DNA of 55,395 nt, taken from NCBI GenBank assembly GCA_016789955.1, contig JAEUPB010000069.1, positions 1 through 55,395 of the forward strand. Reading direction: 5' to 3'. Position 1 is the first letter of the stretch, and each line of letters starts with the position of its first letter. Below the pieces are notes generated by a model. The model did not search any database. It had not been told where the DNA came from and saw only the letters and a program-made list of their open reading frames with translations. A program made the position numbers and the translations under genes. The DNA is from Rubrivivax sp. (lineage in GTDB: Bacteria > Pseudomonadota > Gammaproteobacteria > Burkholderiales > Burkholderiaceae_C). Positions 7,301 through 15,589 of the stretch are shown piece by piece.

Positions 7301-8955
7301 GTGCGACGCAGCAGATCACCGAGACGCTCGGCGAATTCGGCCTCAGCGTGCCAGCCTCGCGCGATGCCTTCCGCGATCTGGTCGAGGCGCAGGACCTCAC
7401 CACGCAGTCCGGGCGCGAGGCCTTCGCTGCGCTGCTCGGCGTCTCCAGTGCGTTCGACGCGCTGCAGACCGCGGCCGGTGACAGCGCGCAGGCGCTGGCC
7501 GAGGTGGTCGCGCAGCGCAAGCAACTGGAGGCGCAACTCTTCGAGCTGCAGGGCAACACCGCCGCGCTACGCGAGCGCGAGCGGGCTGCGCTGGACGAAA
7601 GCAACCGAGCGCTGTTCGACCAGATCAAGGCGCTCGAGGACCAGGCCGACGCAGCCAAGCTCGCCGCCGATGCTGCCGAGGAGGCCGCCCGCGCGGCCGA
7701 GGACCTGGCGAACCGGCAGCGCTCGATCGCCGGCGGCGTCGACAGCGTCATCGGCGACTTCCTGCAGGGCCCGCAGCTCGCGCAGTACTTCGCCACGCGC
7801 ATCCAGGAGACGCTCGCCGAGGGCGGCATCGAGTCCTCGATCCCAGGCATCCTGGGCAGCACCCGCGACGACATCCTGCAGCTGTGGAACGCGGTCGGCG
7901 TGGACGGCCGCGAGGCGATCCTCGCCGCGTATGGCGCATGGCTGGATCTCGACGAGGTGCTGCGCGGCACCGCTCGCTCGGTGGCCACGTTCCGCAGCGG
8001 CACGCTCGCCGACCGAATCGAGGAGGCCCGCCTCGGCTCGCTGAGTCCGGCCGACCGCATCGCTCGGCTGCGCAGCACCGAGGCGACGCTCTTCGGGCAG
8101 CTGGGCACGTCCGACGATCCGGTGGCCGTCGCCGAGCGGCTGACCGGCGTCATCACGCAGCGCCTGGGCGAGGAGGCCCGTCTGCGCGACGACCTGCACC
8201 GCTCGACGATCGACAGCCTGGAAGAGCAGCTGGATGCAGCGCGCAGCGTGCGCGACGCAGTCGCCGCGATCCCGCAGTTCACGTCGGAGCTGCGCCTCGG
8301 CGCATCGTCGCCGCTCAGTGCGCAGCAGCAGGTCGCCGAGGCCGAGCGCCTGTTCAACTCGACGATCGTGCGTGCCCGGGGTGGCGACCGCACCGCGGTC
8401 GACTCGCTGCAGCGCAATGCGCAGCTCTTCATCGACGAGGCGCTGGCTGCCTTCGGCTCCGGGCCGCAGGGCGCGCGCATCTTCGGTGACGTGACCGCGG
8501 CGCTCGAGGAGTTCGCCGCGCAGATCGGCCCGACGATCGACCCGCAAATCGCCGCGCTGGAGGCGCAGGTATCGGCGGCCGAATCGACCGCCGACAACAC
8601 CGGCGAGGCGTTGACGCTGCTGCAGTCCATCGACGCGGCGCTCGGCGGGCGCTACACCAGCAGCAGCGCCTCCGTGCTGGCTCCTCCGCAGCCTCAGCCG
8701 ATCGACATCACACCCACCGATCTGCCGGTGGTCGACGCCATCACCAACGGCGCCGCGGCGTCTGCGCAGGCGAGCGCCGAGCTTCGCGACATGGTCGAGC
8801 AGCTGCGCAGCATCGCCGCGAACACCCAGATCACCACCTCGCTGCCGCCGATCAACCAAGCGGGCTTCACGGCCCTGATCGAGCGCGTGCGGGCCCTCGA
8901 AACGATCCAGACCCAGCTACTGACCGCCGTGCGGCCGTCGCTGGTCACTACCTGA
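4330..8955 (+). CDS. Tail tape measure protein, lambda gpH family (TMP_2-like)
   Basis: 1541 residues, the longest gene of the prophage. It sets tail length and is ejected with the DNA. Residues about 1-330 match the prophage tail length tape measure domain (small Ala-rich helices, LAKAQAAVAGSQGKAAEVLTQL). Residues about 450-580 and 1050-1135 are charged coiled coils. Residues about 620-790 are Gly/Ala-rich and hydrophobic, ending in VGAAVGGLIGGVVNRLFG, the likely membrane-inserting segment. At about 1.5 angstrom per residue, a rule of thumb for such proteins, the tail would be near 230 nm. The ATG overlaps the chaperone extension stop (ATGA). Confidence 0.9.
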   Translation: MTSDIRIKIGLDGVPQVQAGAAQAAQSLSRVGDAADLTSRQARLLTRNFGDAVRALGGGDGVLGAAAQRVGQLGIAFGGFEGIAARITPATAAIGGLAAAAGALALAYKQGKDESDAYAKAIILSGNAAGTTIGQLNQLAKAQAAVAGSQGKAAEVLTQLAASGQVANGELGKAAAAAIRFERAGGAAADETAKKFIELGKDPLKALIKLNEAENFLSLSVYKTVKSLEEQGKRTEAATAAQTAYFDTIEGRSAQLEPRLGLLKKAWQGLGDAAAKAWNFMLNIGRESTVDEQLEQAANAVAAAQAKAATRRGSAPRTGLADVYGPQNALQNFQGLNAGAGYEALSAYYQKTNAAGVKAAIAADQAPKVKATADAYADLVRELGKLRQSQEEELASGGKVSAARALQIRLIDQLADKAGKLTFEQRKSLAAEIALRVAAQEAIDLQAAELKSAQEIAAARIDARKKEQQAIDEYAQKQREATAQSLKSVRDRAQSLEDEEQAAALAARSNISLAEAIEQVAIARLQERRGRLNDSAEGQAAAADIDREIAARQRLAAAIAGKSQRESAEKSAQELQQAYVRAYDEISSGLTDAIIQGGKSAADYIKGLFRTLVLRPLLEPFVRPVAGVLAGSTGAASAFAGTGAGGGSALDIFSAGKTLYEGFSSGFASAGSQAGSLYARVAESQLGSRIGLSTLTEDAAGNIFLQQTGGSQAAGSAFGTVASTAAGAAVGIYGGRAISGGYAAFGGSGNGTVNAGTAIGAVVGSIVPVIGTAVGAAVGGLIGGVVNRLFGRRAPEVEGRSITGTITGSDFSGSTVADIVERGGVFRSDRRSQQTEAITGDLDKALDEGAKSLSDLAAKYGAALGLPAERLAGVTADIKVAITDSADDNAKAIADALQQYADALLGTFAADIEPFRKSGETVAQTIERVGGALLTINDSLDMLGLQALSTSVEGGRAAVALAELFGDAGTFAQASASYYAAFFTEAERADRATQQITETLGEFGLSVPASRDAFRDLVEAQDLTTQSGREAFAALLGVSSAFDALQTAAGDSAQALAEVVAQRKQLEAQLFELQGNTAALRERERAALDESNRALFDQIKALEDQADAAKLAADAAEEAARAAEDLANRQRSIAGGVDSVIGDFLQGPQLAQYFATRIQETLAEGGIESSIPGILGSTRDDILQLWNAVGVDGREAILAAYGAWLDLDEVLRGTARSVATFRSGTLADRIEEARLGSLSPADRIARLRSTEATLFGQLGTSDDPVAVAERLTGVITQRLGEEARLRDDLHRSTIDSLEEQLDAARSVRDAVAAIPQFTSELRLGASSPLSAQQQVAEAERLFNSTIVRARGGDRTAVDSLQRNAQLFIDEALAAFGSGPQGARIFGDVTAALEEFAAQIGPTIDPQIAALEAQVSAAESTADNTGEALTLLQSIDAALGGRYTSSSASVLAPPQPQPIDITPTDLPVVDAITNGAAASAQASAELRDMVEQLRSIAANTQITTSLPPINQAGFTALIERVRALETIQTQLLTAVRPSLVTT

Positions 8956-8972
8956 CATCAGGAGCACACATC

Positions 8973-9443
8973 ATGATCGGTCGCGTCTACGCCGTAACTG
9001 GCTCCGCGGTGGTCATCACGGCCGCGCAAGACCTCGTCGAGAATTCGCCTGCCGACGATAAGCCGGTCGAGCTGATCGGCTGGCACATCGGACAGAACAG
9101 CGACGCGGGAGACGCGCAGGAGGAACTGCTGCAGATCACCGTCATCCGCGGGCACACCAGCAGCGGCAGCGGCGGCAGCAGCGTCACTCCGGCGCCGCTC
9201 AACCCGAACGACGCAGCGGCAGGATTCGCCGCCGAGATCAACAACACGACAATCGCATCGGCCGGCACGACCGCGACGCTGTTCGCGTCCGCGTGGAACG
9301 TCCGCGCCGGCTCCGACGTGTGGTTGCCGGAGGACGTGAGGCCGCGCGCCAGCCAGGCGAACACGACGCTCGTCGTGCGCATGTCCGCACCGGCTGACTC
9401 GATCACCGTCAACTTCGTATTCTGGTTCCGTGAGCTGAACTGA
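8973..9443 (+). CDS. Phage virion protein, unknown (post-tape-measure)
   Basis: 156 residues, ATG 8973 preceded by CAGGAGC. The N-terminus (MIGRVYAVTGSAVVIT) and the C-terminal strand (DSITVNFVFWFRELN) suggest an all-beta fold. A flexible Gly/Ser segment (TSSGSGGSSVTP) lies near residues 65-80. The middle (NTTIASAGTTATLFASAWNVRAG) resembles small virion beta-barrels seen in other siphoviruses. Probably a distal tail or tail-surface protein. Not assigned to a named family. Its stop overlaps the next start as TGATG. Confidence 0.55.
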   Translation: MIGRVYAVTGSAVVITAAQDLVENSPADDKPVELIGWHIGQNSDAGDAQEELLQITVIRGHTSSGSGGSSVTPAPLNPNDAAAGFAAEINNTTIASAGTTATLFASAWNVRAGSDVWLPEDVRPRASQANTTLVVRMSAPADSITVNFVFWFRELN

Positions 9444-11620
9444 TGCGCCTGCGCCTCGCGTCCATCCGCAGGCTGCCGCCACCGCGGCCGCCGGCCAATC
9501 TGCGCCGGAAGCGATGGCTGCCGCCGACGCTGACGGTCGCGGAGATCGACGCCGGGCCGGGCTCCGAGTGGATGGTGGTCTACCGCATCGAGACCACCGA
9601 CGGCAACGGCGACCCGGTCACGCTGTGGCCGGCGACGCGCACGATGATCACAAGCGAGAGCGACACGCCGGCCGACCAGACCTTTGAGCCGGTGCTCGCG
9701 AAGGGCGCGGCGGGCTCCTACCGCATGCAGCTGTTCTCAGGCACGGCGCGCGAAGCCGGCGTCGTCGCTGCCAGCGGCGGGCAGTTCGCGCTGATGAACG
9801 CCGACGGCGAGTATGACGAATGGGTGCAGTACCTGACCGACGGCAGCCGGGTCACGTGCTACCTCGGCAAACACGGCGATCCGTTCCCGGCAGCCTGGCG
9901 AAAGGTCTTCGTCAGCTACATCGACGGCTTTCCGATCATCGACCGCGAGCGCATGACGCTGCGGCTGCGCGGGCGCGAGCGACTGTTCGAGCGCGACTGC
10001 CAGCCGCTCGGCTACACCGGCAGCACCGGCAGCGTGGGCAGCATCACGCTGGAGGAAACAGGCATCGCAGGCAACGCGCGCCGGCCTCTCGTGATGGGCA
10101 CGCCGCCGAGCTGGAAGCCGGTCCTCATCAACGCGACCGAGAAAATCTGGGACATCTGCGGCATGGCGGTCTTCGGAACGCCGTCGCTCTATGACGGCGG
10201 CGTCGCGCTGCAGGTCTCGGTGTCGGCCTTCGGCAGCGATCAGCCCGGCACGTACCAGATCCTCGAGAACGGTGCCGGCGTCTTCGCGCACCTGACCTCG
10301 CAGATCCGATACGAGCTGCGCGCCGAGGGCACCGGGCGCTATGCCACGCCGACCGCGTCAGAACGCGCGTGGACCGTCTGCGACGTGGCGATGCAGGCCG
10401 GTGTCGCGGCCGATCCGACATCGCTGCCGACGGGCAGCGAGAACTTCTCGGCCGGGAATCGCGTCGTGCAGACCGAGAAGGTGCGCGACGTGCTGGCCGA
10501 CGTGGCGCGGTACGAGTGCGCGGCGATCGGCCTCGACCGCCTTGACCGATTCTTCGCGCGGCGCCTCGTGCCGAGCTTCGACGGGTCCGCGGTGCACACC
10601 TTCCGCGACGCGGGCAGCTACAGCGACGGCAACATCGACGGGCTTCGCTTCTCGCGGCTGCGCGGTGCCGAGCGCCGAGTGCATCGAGTGACCGTGCATG
10701 CCGGTCGGTCGCAACGCTCGGCGCTGGCCGGCGTGGTCGACGACGCCGTGCGCGACCGACTCTCGCGCGACCCGTATCAGGTCAACTTCACCGCGGAGTG
10801 CCTCTACACCTCGCTGTTCGGGCAGCGCCGCATCCTGGACGTTGACCCGACCGCCGAGGCCGTCGAGGTGCAGATCGTCGGGCACCAGTTCGCCAGCGAG
10901 GCGGACATGATTGCCTACGCGCTGCGCTACCTGCGGCTGTACGGCAGCCGGTCGGTCGCGGCCGAGTTCGAGACCGAGCTCGATCACGACACGCTGGCGA
11001 TCGAGGTCTGCGACATCGTCGACATCGAGTCGGCGCGCTTCGGCGGCGACCGCTCGGCCGTCGTCATCGGCTATGACGTGGACCTCAACACGCGCCGCGT
11101 GCGCTTCGAGGTGTGGAGCCATGACGAGCTTGGCACCGTGCTCGGCACTGCGGCGCCGACGGAGACCGAGATCGTCATCACGCAGGAGGACACCGCCGAG
11201 GGCGCTGGAGGCGGTGGCGCAGGGTCCGGTGTCGCCGGGCGCGGCGATGCGGCGCTGCAGCTGCTGCATGAGTTCGTCCTGCTCGGCGACAAGACGACGG
11301 CGCTCGCGGTCGGCGAGTCGACGGTCGACTTCCTGTTCCCGTTCGCCGGCGAGCTCGTCGCGGTCTACGGTGGCGCCACGACCGCGCAGACCTCCGGCTC
11401 GATCCTGACGCTCGATATGCGGATCAACACCGTGTCGGTGTTCTCCACGCTCATCACGGTCGACAACAACGAGCGCAGCAGCCACACAGCCGCAACGCCT
11501 CCCGTGCTGAGTGCGCCGAGCTTCGAGCAGGGAGACCGCGCGACCTTCCACATCACGCAGGTCGGCACCGGCGGGAAGGGCGCATGGGTCGACTTCGTCT
11601 ACGTGCCGAGGTCGGTGTGA
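9443..11620 (+). CDS. Large phage tail-tip/structural protein
   Basis: 725 residues, translationally coupled to the upstream gene by TGATG. The main body (about 25-580) carries many short beta strands and ends in a stretch typical of tail-hub proteins that alternate strands and loops (SAVVIGYDVDLNTRRVRFEVW). A Gly-rich linker (EGAGGGGAGSGVAGRGD, about residues 585-602) joins a C-terminal domain of about 115 residues with the pattern FAGELVAVYGGATTAQ, a polar middle and FEQGDRATFHITQVG, a small beta-sandwich that recurs at the ends of phage virion proteins. Probably part of the tail tip or baseplate; no lambda-type J, K, L or I gene is visible. Confidence 0.6.
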   Translation: MRLRLASIRRLPPPRPPANLRRKRWLPPTLTVAEIDAGPGSEWMVVYRIETTDGNGDPVTLWPATRTMITSESDTPADQTFEPVLAKGAAGSYRMQLFSGTAREAGVVAASGGQFALMNADGEYDEWVQYLTDGSRVTCYLGKHGDPFPAAWRKVFVSYIDGFPIIDRERMTLRLRGRERLFERDCQPLGYTGSTGSVGSITLEETGIAGNARRPLVMGTPPSWKPVLINATEKIWDICGMAVFGTPSLYDGGVALQVSVSAFGSDQPGTYQILENGAGVFAHLTSQIRYELRAEGTGRYATPTASERAWTVCDVAMQAGVAADPTSLPTGSENFSAGNRVVQTEKVRDVLADVARYECAAIGLDRLDRFFARRLVPSFDGSAVHTFRDAGSYSDGNIDGLRFSRLRGAERRVHRVTVHAGRSQRSALAGVVDDAVRDRLSRDPYQVNFTAECLYTSLFGQRRILDVDPTAEAVEVQIVGHQFASEADMIAYALRYLRLYGSRSVAAEFETELDHDTLAIEVCDIVDIESARFGGDRSAVVIGYDVDLNTRRVRFEVWSHDELGTVLGTAAPTETEIVITQEDTAEGAGGGGAGSGVAGRGDAALQLLHEFVLLGDKTTALAVGESTVDFLFPFAGELVAVYGGATTAQTSGSILTLDMRINTVSVFSTLITVDNNERSSHTAATPPVLSAPSFEQGDRATFHITQVGTGGKGAWVDFVYVPRSV

Positions 11621-12852
11621 GCGTCATCAACTTCATCGCGGCGGCTGGTGGCGGTGGTGGTGGCACTCCGGGCGCCGGCGACTACGATCTGATCGACACC
11701 ATCAGCGCGACCGCGAAGCCGTTCATCGACGCCGGGCCGATCGTCGTGAGCCGCGACGGGCTGACGGTCTTCGCTGTCGGCCAGGATGGCAGCGCGCTTG
11801 GGGTGTGGGTCTGGCGCTGGAACGGCAGCAGCTTTCCCAACGTGCAGATCATCGCGCTGGGCACCCCGGGCGACTTCACCGCAGCCACGCAGATGCCGCA
11901 GATGTCGCTGGCGTGCAGCGAAGACGGCACGCGTGTCGTGCTCGGCATGCGCAGCGCGGTAAGCAACGACGGCCGCGTCTACGTCTTCGACGAGACCAGC
12001 ACCGACACCTGGACGCAGTACCAGCGCATCGCGCCGCCGAGCGCCGGCGCCGCGGGCCTCTTCGGTGCTGATGTCGACATCACGAACGACGGCAGCCGCA
12101 TCGTGGTCGGCGAGGCTGCTTACTTCGACGGCGTGCAGGGCATCGGCCGCGGGCACATCTACCTCGACGGTGGGTCGAGCTTCGCGCTCGAGCAGACCCT
12201 TGCCGACACATCCGAGAACGGCTTCGGCGGTCTCGGGTTCGGCGTGGCCATCTCCGGCACCGGCGCCGTCGTCGCGCTCGGCAATCCGTCCGTCTTCTCG
12301 CCCAGCTTCGCCGGCCTCGGGGCGATCGAGAGCTACACGCGATCGGGCACGACGTGGACCTTCGAGGCCCGCAGCTACCCGACCGAGGACGACCCGCTCT
12401 TCGGCTTTGCCCGCGCCGGCGCGCTGATGGGCATGGACGAGGACGGCACGCACATCCTGTCGGCCGACTATGCCGGTGTCACGCTCGACAGCGTGCACTA
12501 CAAGCGGGTCGGCGGCGCGCTGGCGTTTCAGTCCATCGTCTACGGCCTCGGCATCTCCGGCACGCCGTCGCAGATCTACGCCGGTGGCATGGCGATGGCC
12601 GGCGATGCGTCGAGCGTTGTGCTGGGCGACTACCTCTACAGCACGTCGCGCGGCCGTCTGCGCCGCTGGACCGGCCCGACCTCGTGGGCGTCCGACGTGG
12701 ACATCGACAGCGCCTCACCGACGAACAACCAACAGCACAGCCGGGGCGTCAGCACCACGCGCGACGGCGGTGCGGTGGTGTGGAGCGAGTGCCCCACCGC
12801 GGCGAACGCGTCAACATCTCTGGGCGATCGCGCTTACATGAGGGTCTTCTGA
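11617..12852 (+). CDS. Phage beta-propeller (FG-GAP-like) protein
   Basis: 411 residues if started at GTG 11617, which overlaps the previous stop (GTGA); an in-frame ATG at 11584 lies inside the upstream gene and is less likely. After a poly-Gly stretch (AAAGGGGGGTPGAG), the chain repeats a blade motif: S-x-DGT-x-VVxG, then GxVYVF, then W-x-x-x-Q-x-I, at least five times (for example SEDGTRVVLG, TNDGSRIVVG, DEDGTHILSA). This is the layout of integrin-type FG-GAP propellers. Position in the tail module suggests receptor or surface-glycan contact, which is an inference. Confidence 0.65.
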   Translation: MSVINFIAAAGGGGGGTPGAGDYDLIDTISATAKPFIDAGPIVVSRDGLTVFAVGQDGSALGVWVWRWNGSSFPNVQIIALGTPGDFTAATQMPQMSLACSEDGTRVVLGMRSAVSNDGRVYVFDETSTDTWTQYQRIAPPSAGAAGLFGADVDITNDGSRIVVGEAAYFDGVQGIGRGHIYLDGGSSFALEQTLADTSENGFGGLGFGVAISGTGAVVALGNPSVFSPSFAGLGAIESYTRSGTTWTFEARSYPTEDDPLFGFARAGALMGMDEDGTHILSADYAGVTLDSVHYKRVGGALAFQSIVYGLGISGTPSQIYAGGMAMAGDASSVVLGDYLYSTSRGRLRRWTGPTSWASDVDIDSASPTNNQQHSRGVSTTRDGGAVVWSECPTAANASTSLGDRAYMRVF

Positions 12853-13652
12853 TGGGCAGCATCGTCGCGATGGGCTACCGCAACCTGATCGACGCTGCCA
12901 CGCTGAGCGGCAGCGGATGGCACGCCTCCTACCCGCTGACGAACCTCCAGGACCGCCGCCTCTGGACGTACGCACGCACCAGCGGCACGAGCGCCGACAT
13001 CATCATCGACCACGGGTCGGCCAAGCCGATGGGCGTCTTCGCGCTCTTCGGCACGAACATCGGATCGGCGGACACGATGACCGTCACGGTCGGCACCACA
13101 TCTACCGGGACCGATGTCTACGCCGCCGGGTCGGCCGTCGCGTGCTGGCCCTTCGCGCCGCTCGACGGCGTCTATGACGGCGGGCACTTCGGCTGCTGGG
13201 TCGTGCTGCCGGCCGATGTCACCGCGCGGTACGCGCGCATTCAGGTCTCCGGCAGTGCGGTGATCCGCATCGCGCGCCCCTTCGTGGGGCCCGTGTGGCG
13301 GCCGACCTATTCGCCGTCCTACAGCGGCTTCGCCGAGGGCTGGGGCGAGCCGAACAGCACGGTCATGACCGGCGACAGCGGCGCCGATACGGTCTGGCAG
13401 CGGCGCGAGCAGCGCGAGGTCGCCTATGACCTGTCGGTGCTGACGCCGGAGTCGGCGAGCGAGCTCGACGAGATCGTGCGCACGCACTCGATCACCGAGG
13501 AGGTAGCGCACGTGCGCCATGTGCACGACCGCGAGGTGCAACAGCAGTACGGCTTCCTCGGCCGGCTGCGTCGGCTATCCGCCCTTGAGCATCCGTTCTA
13601 TGGCCCCCGCTCCGCGTCGGTGGCCATCACTGGCCGCGGCGGCGCGGCGTAG
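12852..13652 (+). CDS. Phage tail structural protein, unknown
   Basis: 266 residues. ATG 12852 overlaps the propeller stop (TGATG), fixing the start; a longer open frame upstream is antisense-like noise inside the propeller gene. The central part reads like a galactose-binding or discoidin-type jelly roll (IIIDHGSAKPMGVFALFGTN, then ARYARIQVSGSAVIRIARPF), followed by a helical C-terminal third (LTPESASELDEIVRTHS). Probably a tail-tip or fibre-associated protein. Function unknown. Confidence 0.55.
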   Translation: MGSIVAMGYRNLIDAATLSGSGWHASYPLTNLQDRRLWTYARTSGTSADIIIDHGSAKPMGVFALFGTNIGSADTMTVTVGTTSTGTDVYAAGSAVACWPFAPLDGVYDGGHFGCWVVLPADVTARYARIQVSGSAVIRIARPFVGPVWRPTYSPSYSGFAEGWGEPNSTVMTGDSGADTVWQRREQREVAYDLSVLTPESASELDEIVRTHSITEEVAHVRHVHDREVQQQYGFLGRLRRLSALEHPFYGPRSASVAITGRGGAA

Positions 13653-13677
13653 CGGCAACCCGAAAGGAGTCCAGACC

Positions 13678-14121
13678 ATGACCATGATTCGCTTGATCCT
13701 GCTGGCACTGCTCTGGCCGGCGCTCTCCGGCGCCCAGGTGCTCGAGCTGACTCCCGACACGGCTTGCGGCGCCCCCGGCGTCGGAACCGTGCGCGTGATC
13801 CGCGACGGCGCCGAGCGCTGGGTGGCAGAGGCCCGCCCCGGCACGCCGGGGCAGCGCGTCGGGCGCGATGGGCGCTGGCACACCGGCTGCCAGATGCCGC
13901 CGGCTTGTGCGACGCGGCGCACGTACCAGTGGGCCGATCAGCAGACCGGCGCGCTGTGCACGCCATCCACGCCCGAGCTGCGCGCTGTGCCCGAGGTCGG
14001 CCGCATCCGCCAGGTGCACGCCATCGGCCGCGGCGGGGCGATCGTCGGCCGCGCGACCTACGAGTGCACGGCCGAAGGCTGGCGGCTGGTGCCGGCCGAT
14101 ACCTACTGCCGGGGCAGGTGA
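13678..14121 (+). CDS. Small secreted Cys-containing phage protein
   Basis: 147 residues. A clear Shine-Dalgarno (AAAGGAG near 13662-13668) precedes ATG 13678. Residues 1-19 are a signal peptide (MTMIRLILLALLWPALSGAQ). The mature part has six cysteines (in DTACGAP, TGCQMPPACA, GALCTP, YECTA and TYCRG), suggesting disulphides in the periplasm. The gene sits between the tail and lysis genes. It could be a lysis accessory, superinfection-exclusion or envelope protein. No family recognised. Confidence 0.6.
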   Translation: MTMIRLILLALLWPALSGAQVLELTPDTACGAPGVGTVRVIRDGAERWVAEARPGTPGQRVGRDGRWHTGCQMPPACATRRTYQWADQQTGALCTPSTPELRAVPEVGRIRQVHAIGRGGAIVGRATYECTAEGWRLVPADTYCRGR

Positions 14122-14124
14122 GTG

Positions 14125-14577
14125 ATGGCTGAGCTGCCCATTCCGAGCGACGAGCAGCTCAGCAGCTGGGCGCGCTTCATGCGCGCGCTGTCTCCGCAGG
14201 GCGTCATGCTCCTGCTGTGCCTGGGCGTCGGCCTGGTGGCCGTCTATGGCCTGTACGAGACCCGCACCGAGTGGGTGCCGCTGCTGTGGCGCAGCCAGCC
14301 GATGCAGATCGCCACCATGCTGGCGTTGGCGGCGCTGGCCGTGGGCGCTGCGATGCACTCGCTGCACCGGCGCCTGTCGGTGAAGCTCGAACGCACCGAG
14401 CACATGCTGCGCGACCAGAGCGAGCGCGAGATCGCACTGCTGCGCACCCAGGTGCAGGCATGCGACGCCGAGCGCGACAAGCTGCGCGTCGAGATCGCCT
14501 CGGTGAGGGCGAGCAGCGACGCGAAGATCGAGATGCTGCAGCGCGAGGTCGACTCGCTTCGGCAGCGGGCAGGGTAA
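14125..14577 (+). CDS. Two-TM coiled-coil membrane protein, putative holin or spanin-like
   Basis: 150 residues from ATG 14125 (GTG 14122 is one codon upstream). Two hydrophobic helices, residues about 27-45 (VMLLLCLGVGLVAVYGLY) and 58-78 (IATMLALAALAVGAAMHSL), are followed by a charged coiled coil from about 80 to the end (REIALLRTQVQA, VDSLRQRAG). It lies three genes before the endolysin. A two-TM protein here is commonly a holin, while the long cytoplasmic or periplasmic coil is reminiscent of i-spanins (Rz). The sequence cannot distinguish the two. Confidence 0.55.
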   Translation: MAELPIPSDEQLSSWARFMRALSPQGVMLLLCLGVGLVAVYGLYETRTEWVPLLWRSQPMQIATMLALAALAVGAAMHSLHRRLSVKLERTEHMLRDQSEREIALLRTQVQACDAERDKLRVEIASVRASSDAKIEMLQREVDSLRQRAG

Positions 14578-14580
14578 GCC

Positions 14581-15069
14581 GTGCGGCACGCGCTCGGAGT
14601 CGTCGAAGGCATCAGCGCGACGCTGGTGGGCATCGGCGTGATGCTCGTGGTCGGCCTGGTGCTCGTGGTGCGCGCGCCGGCGATCGAGGCTCGGCTGCTG
14701 CCGGTGTGGTCGCAGATGTCGATCGAGTGGGAGCCTGCAGATGGCGACGACCTGCTCGGCGCGCTGTACGGCTACAAGGACCGCGGCGAGTGCCGCCTCG
14801 TGGAGATCGTGGCCGAGGTGGCGTCGCGCGGCTACTGGCTGCCGGCCGAGATCACGATCGCCGGCCGCCCGCCCGGCAAGACCACTCGCGCGACGGGATG
14901 GCAGTCGCTCGGGCTGTGGCGCTTCCACCTGCGCGAGCAGGACCGGCGCACGCCGCAGGTGCTAGAGCGGCTGCGCCTGTCCGCGCACTACCAGTGTCAC
15001 GACTGGTGGCTGACGCCGGCGCGTCTCGGCGAGTGGCCGACGCCGACGCTGCTCGTATCCGAGGGGTGA
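14581..15069 (+). CDS. Single-TM phage protein in the lysis cassette, unknown
   Basis: 162 residues from GTG 14581, 3 bp after the upstream stop. Residues about 10-35 form one strong membrane helix (ATLVGIGVMLVVGLVLVV), followed by a soluble domain with two cysteines (RGECRLVE and HYQCHDWW) and several Trp. The C-terminal domain would face the periplasm if the N-terminus stays inside. It lies immediately before the endolysin. No family recognised; a lysis-timing or envelope role is possible from position only. Confidence 0.55.
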   Translation: MRHALGVVEGISATLVGIGVMLVVGLVLVVRAPAIEARLLPVWSQMSIEWEPADGDDLLGALYGYKDRGECRLVEIVAEVASRGYWLPAEITIAGRPPGKTTRATGWQSLGLWRFHLREQDRRTPQVLERLRLSAHYQCHDWWLTPARLGEWPTPTLLVSEG

Positions 15070-15070
15070 C

Positions 15071-15589
15071 ATGGACTTCGACACCGCTTTCGAGCGCCTG
15101 ATCGGCCACGAGGGCGGCTTCCAGGCCAGCCCGAGGGACAAGGGCAATTGGACCGGCGGGCAGATCGGATCCGGGCGCCTCGTCGGCACGAAGTACGGCA
15201 TCTCGGCCGCGAGCTACCCGGGCGAGGACATCGAGCATCTGACGCCGGAGCGTGCGCGCGAGCTCTACCGCCGCGACTTCTGGGGGCCTGCCGGATGCGA
15301 CATCGTGCCCGACGTGCTGCGCTTCCCGCTGTTCAGCGTGGCCGTGCACACCTCCGCGCCGCGTCGGCCGGTGACGGCAATCAAGATGCTGCAGCGCGCG
15401 GCCGGCGTGAAGGACGACGGCGTGATCGGCCGCGACACGATCATGGCGGTGCAGGCGATGGACCGCTGGCGGCTGCGTGGCCGCTTCTGCGGGCACTGGC
15501 TCGACTACCTCAACGATGGCGGCGCTTGGGTGGACTTCGGGCGCGGCTGGGCTCAACGGATCGCCGAGATCCTGCAGGAGAAAGCATGA
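15071..15589 (+). CDS. Endolysin, glycoside hydrolase family 108 (N-acetylmuramidase)
   Basis: 172 residues, the usual size for GH108 enzymes. The N-terminal FERLIGHEGGF carries the expected catalytic glutamate at residue 14. GTKYGISAASYP follows near residues 42-53, and the C-terminal half (AIKMLQRAAGVKDDGVIG) is the peptidoglycan-binding type 3 domain that normally completes this architecture. It cleaves the glycan backbone of peptidoglycan for phage release. No signal peptide is visible, so export would need a holin. ATG 15071 is one base after the upstream stop. Confidence 0.9.
   Translation: MDFDTAFERLIGHEGGFQASPRDKGNWTGGQIGSGRLVGTKYGISAASYPGEDIEHLTPERARELYRRDFWGPAGCDIVPDVLRFPLFSVAVHTSAPRRPVTAIKMLQRAAGVKDDGVIGRDTIMAVQAMDRWRLRGRFCGHWLDYLNDGGAWVDFGRGWAQRIAEILQEKA

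Noticed and set aside
3649-7536. Very long - strand open frame (about 1295 codons) across the tape measure gene
   Set aside because: It is the antisense shadow of high-GC coding sequence; its translation is Arg/Leu/Gly/His-rich without domains, and the + strand has the tape measure protein.
11584-11616. ATG 11584 as start of the propeller gene
   Set aside because: It lies inside the end of the preceding gene in another frame, while GTG 11617 gives the compact GTGA overlap seen throughout this phage.
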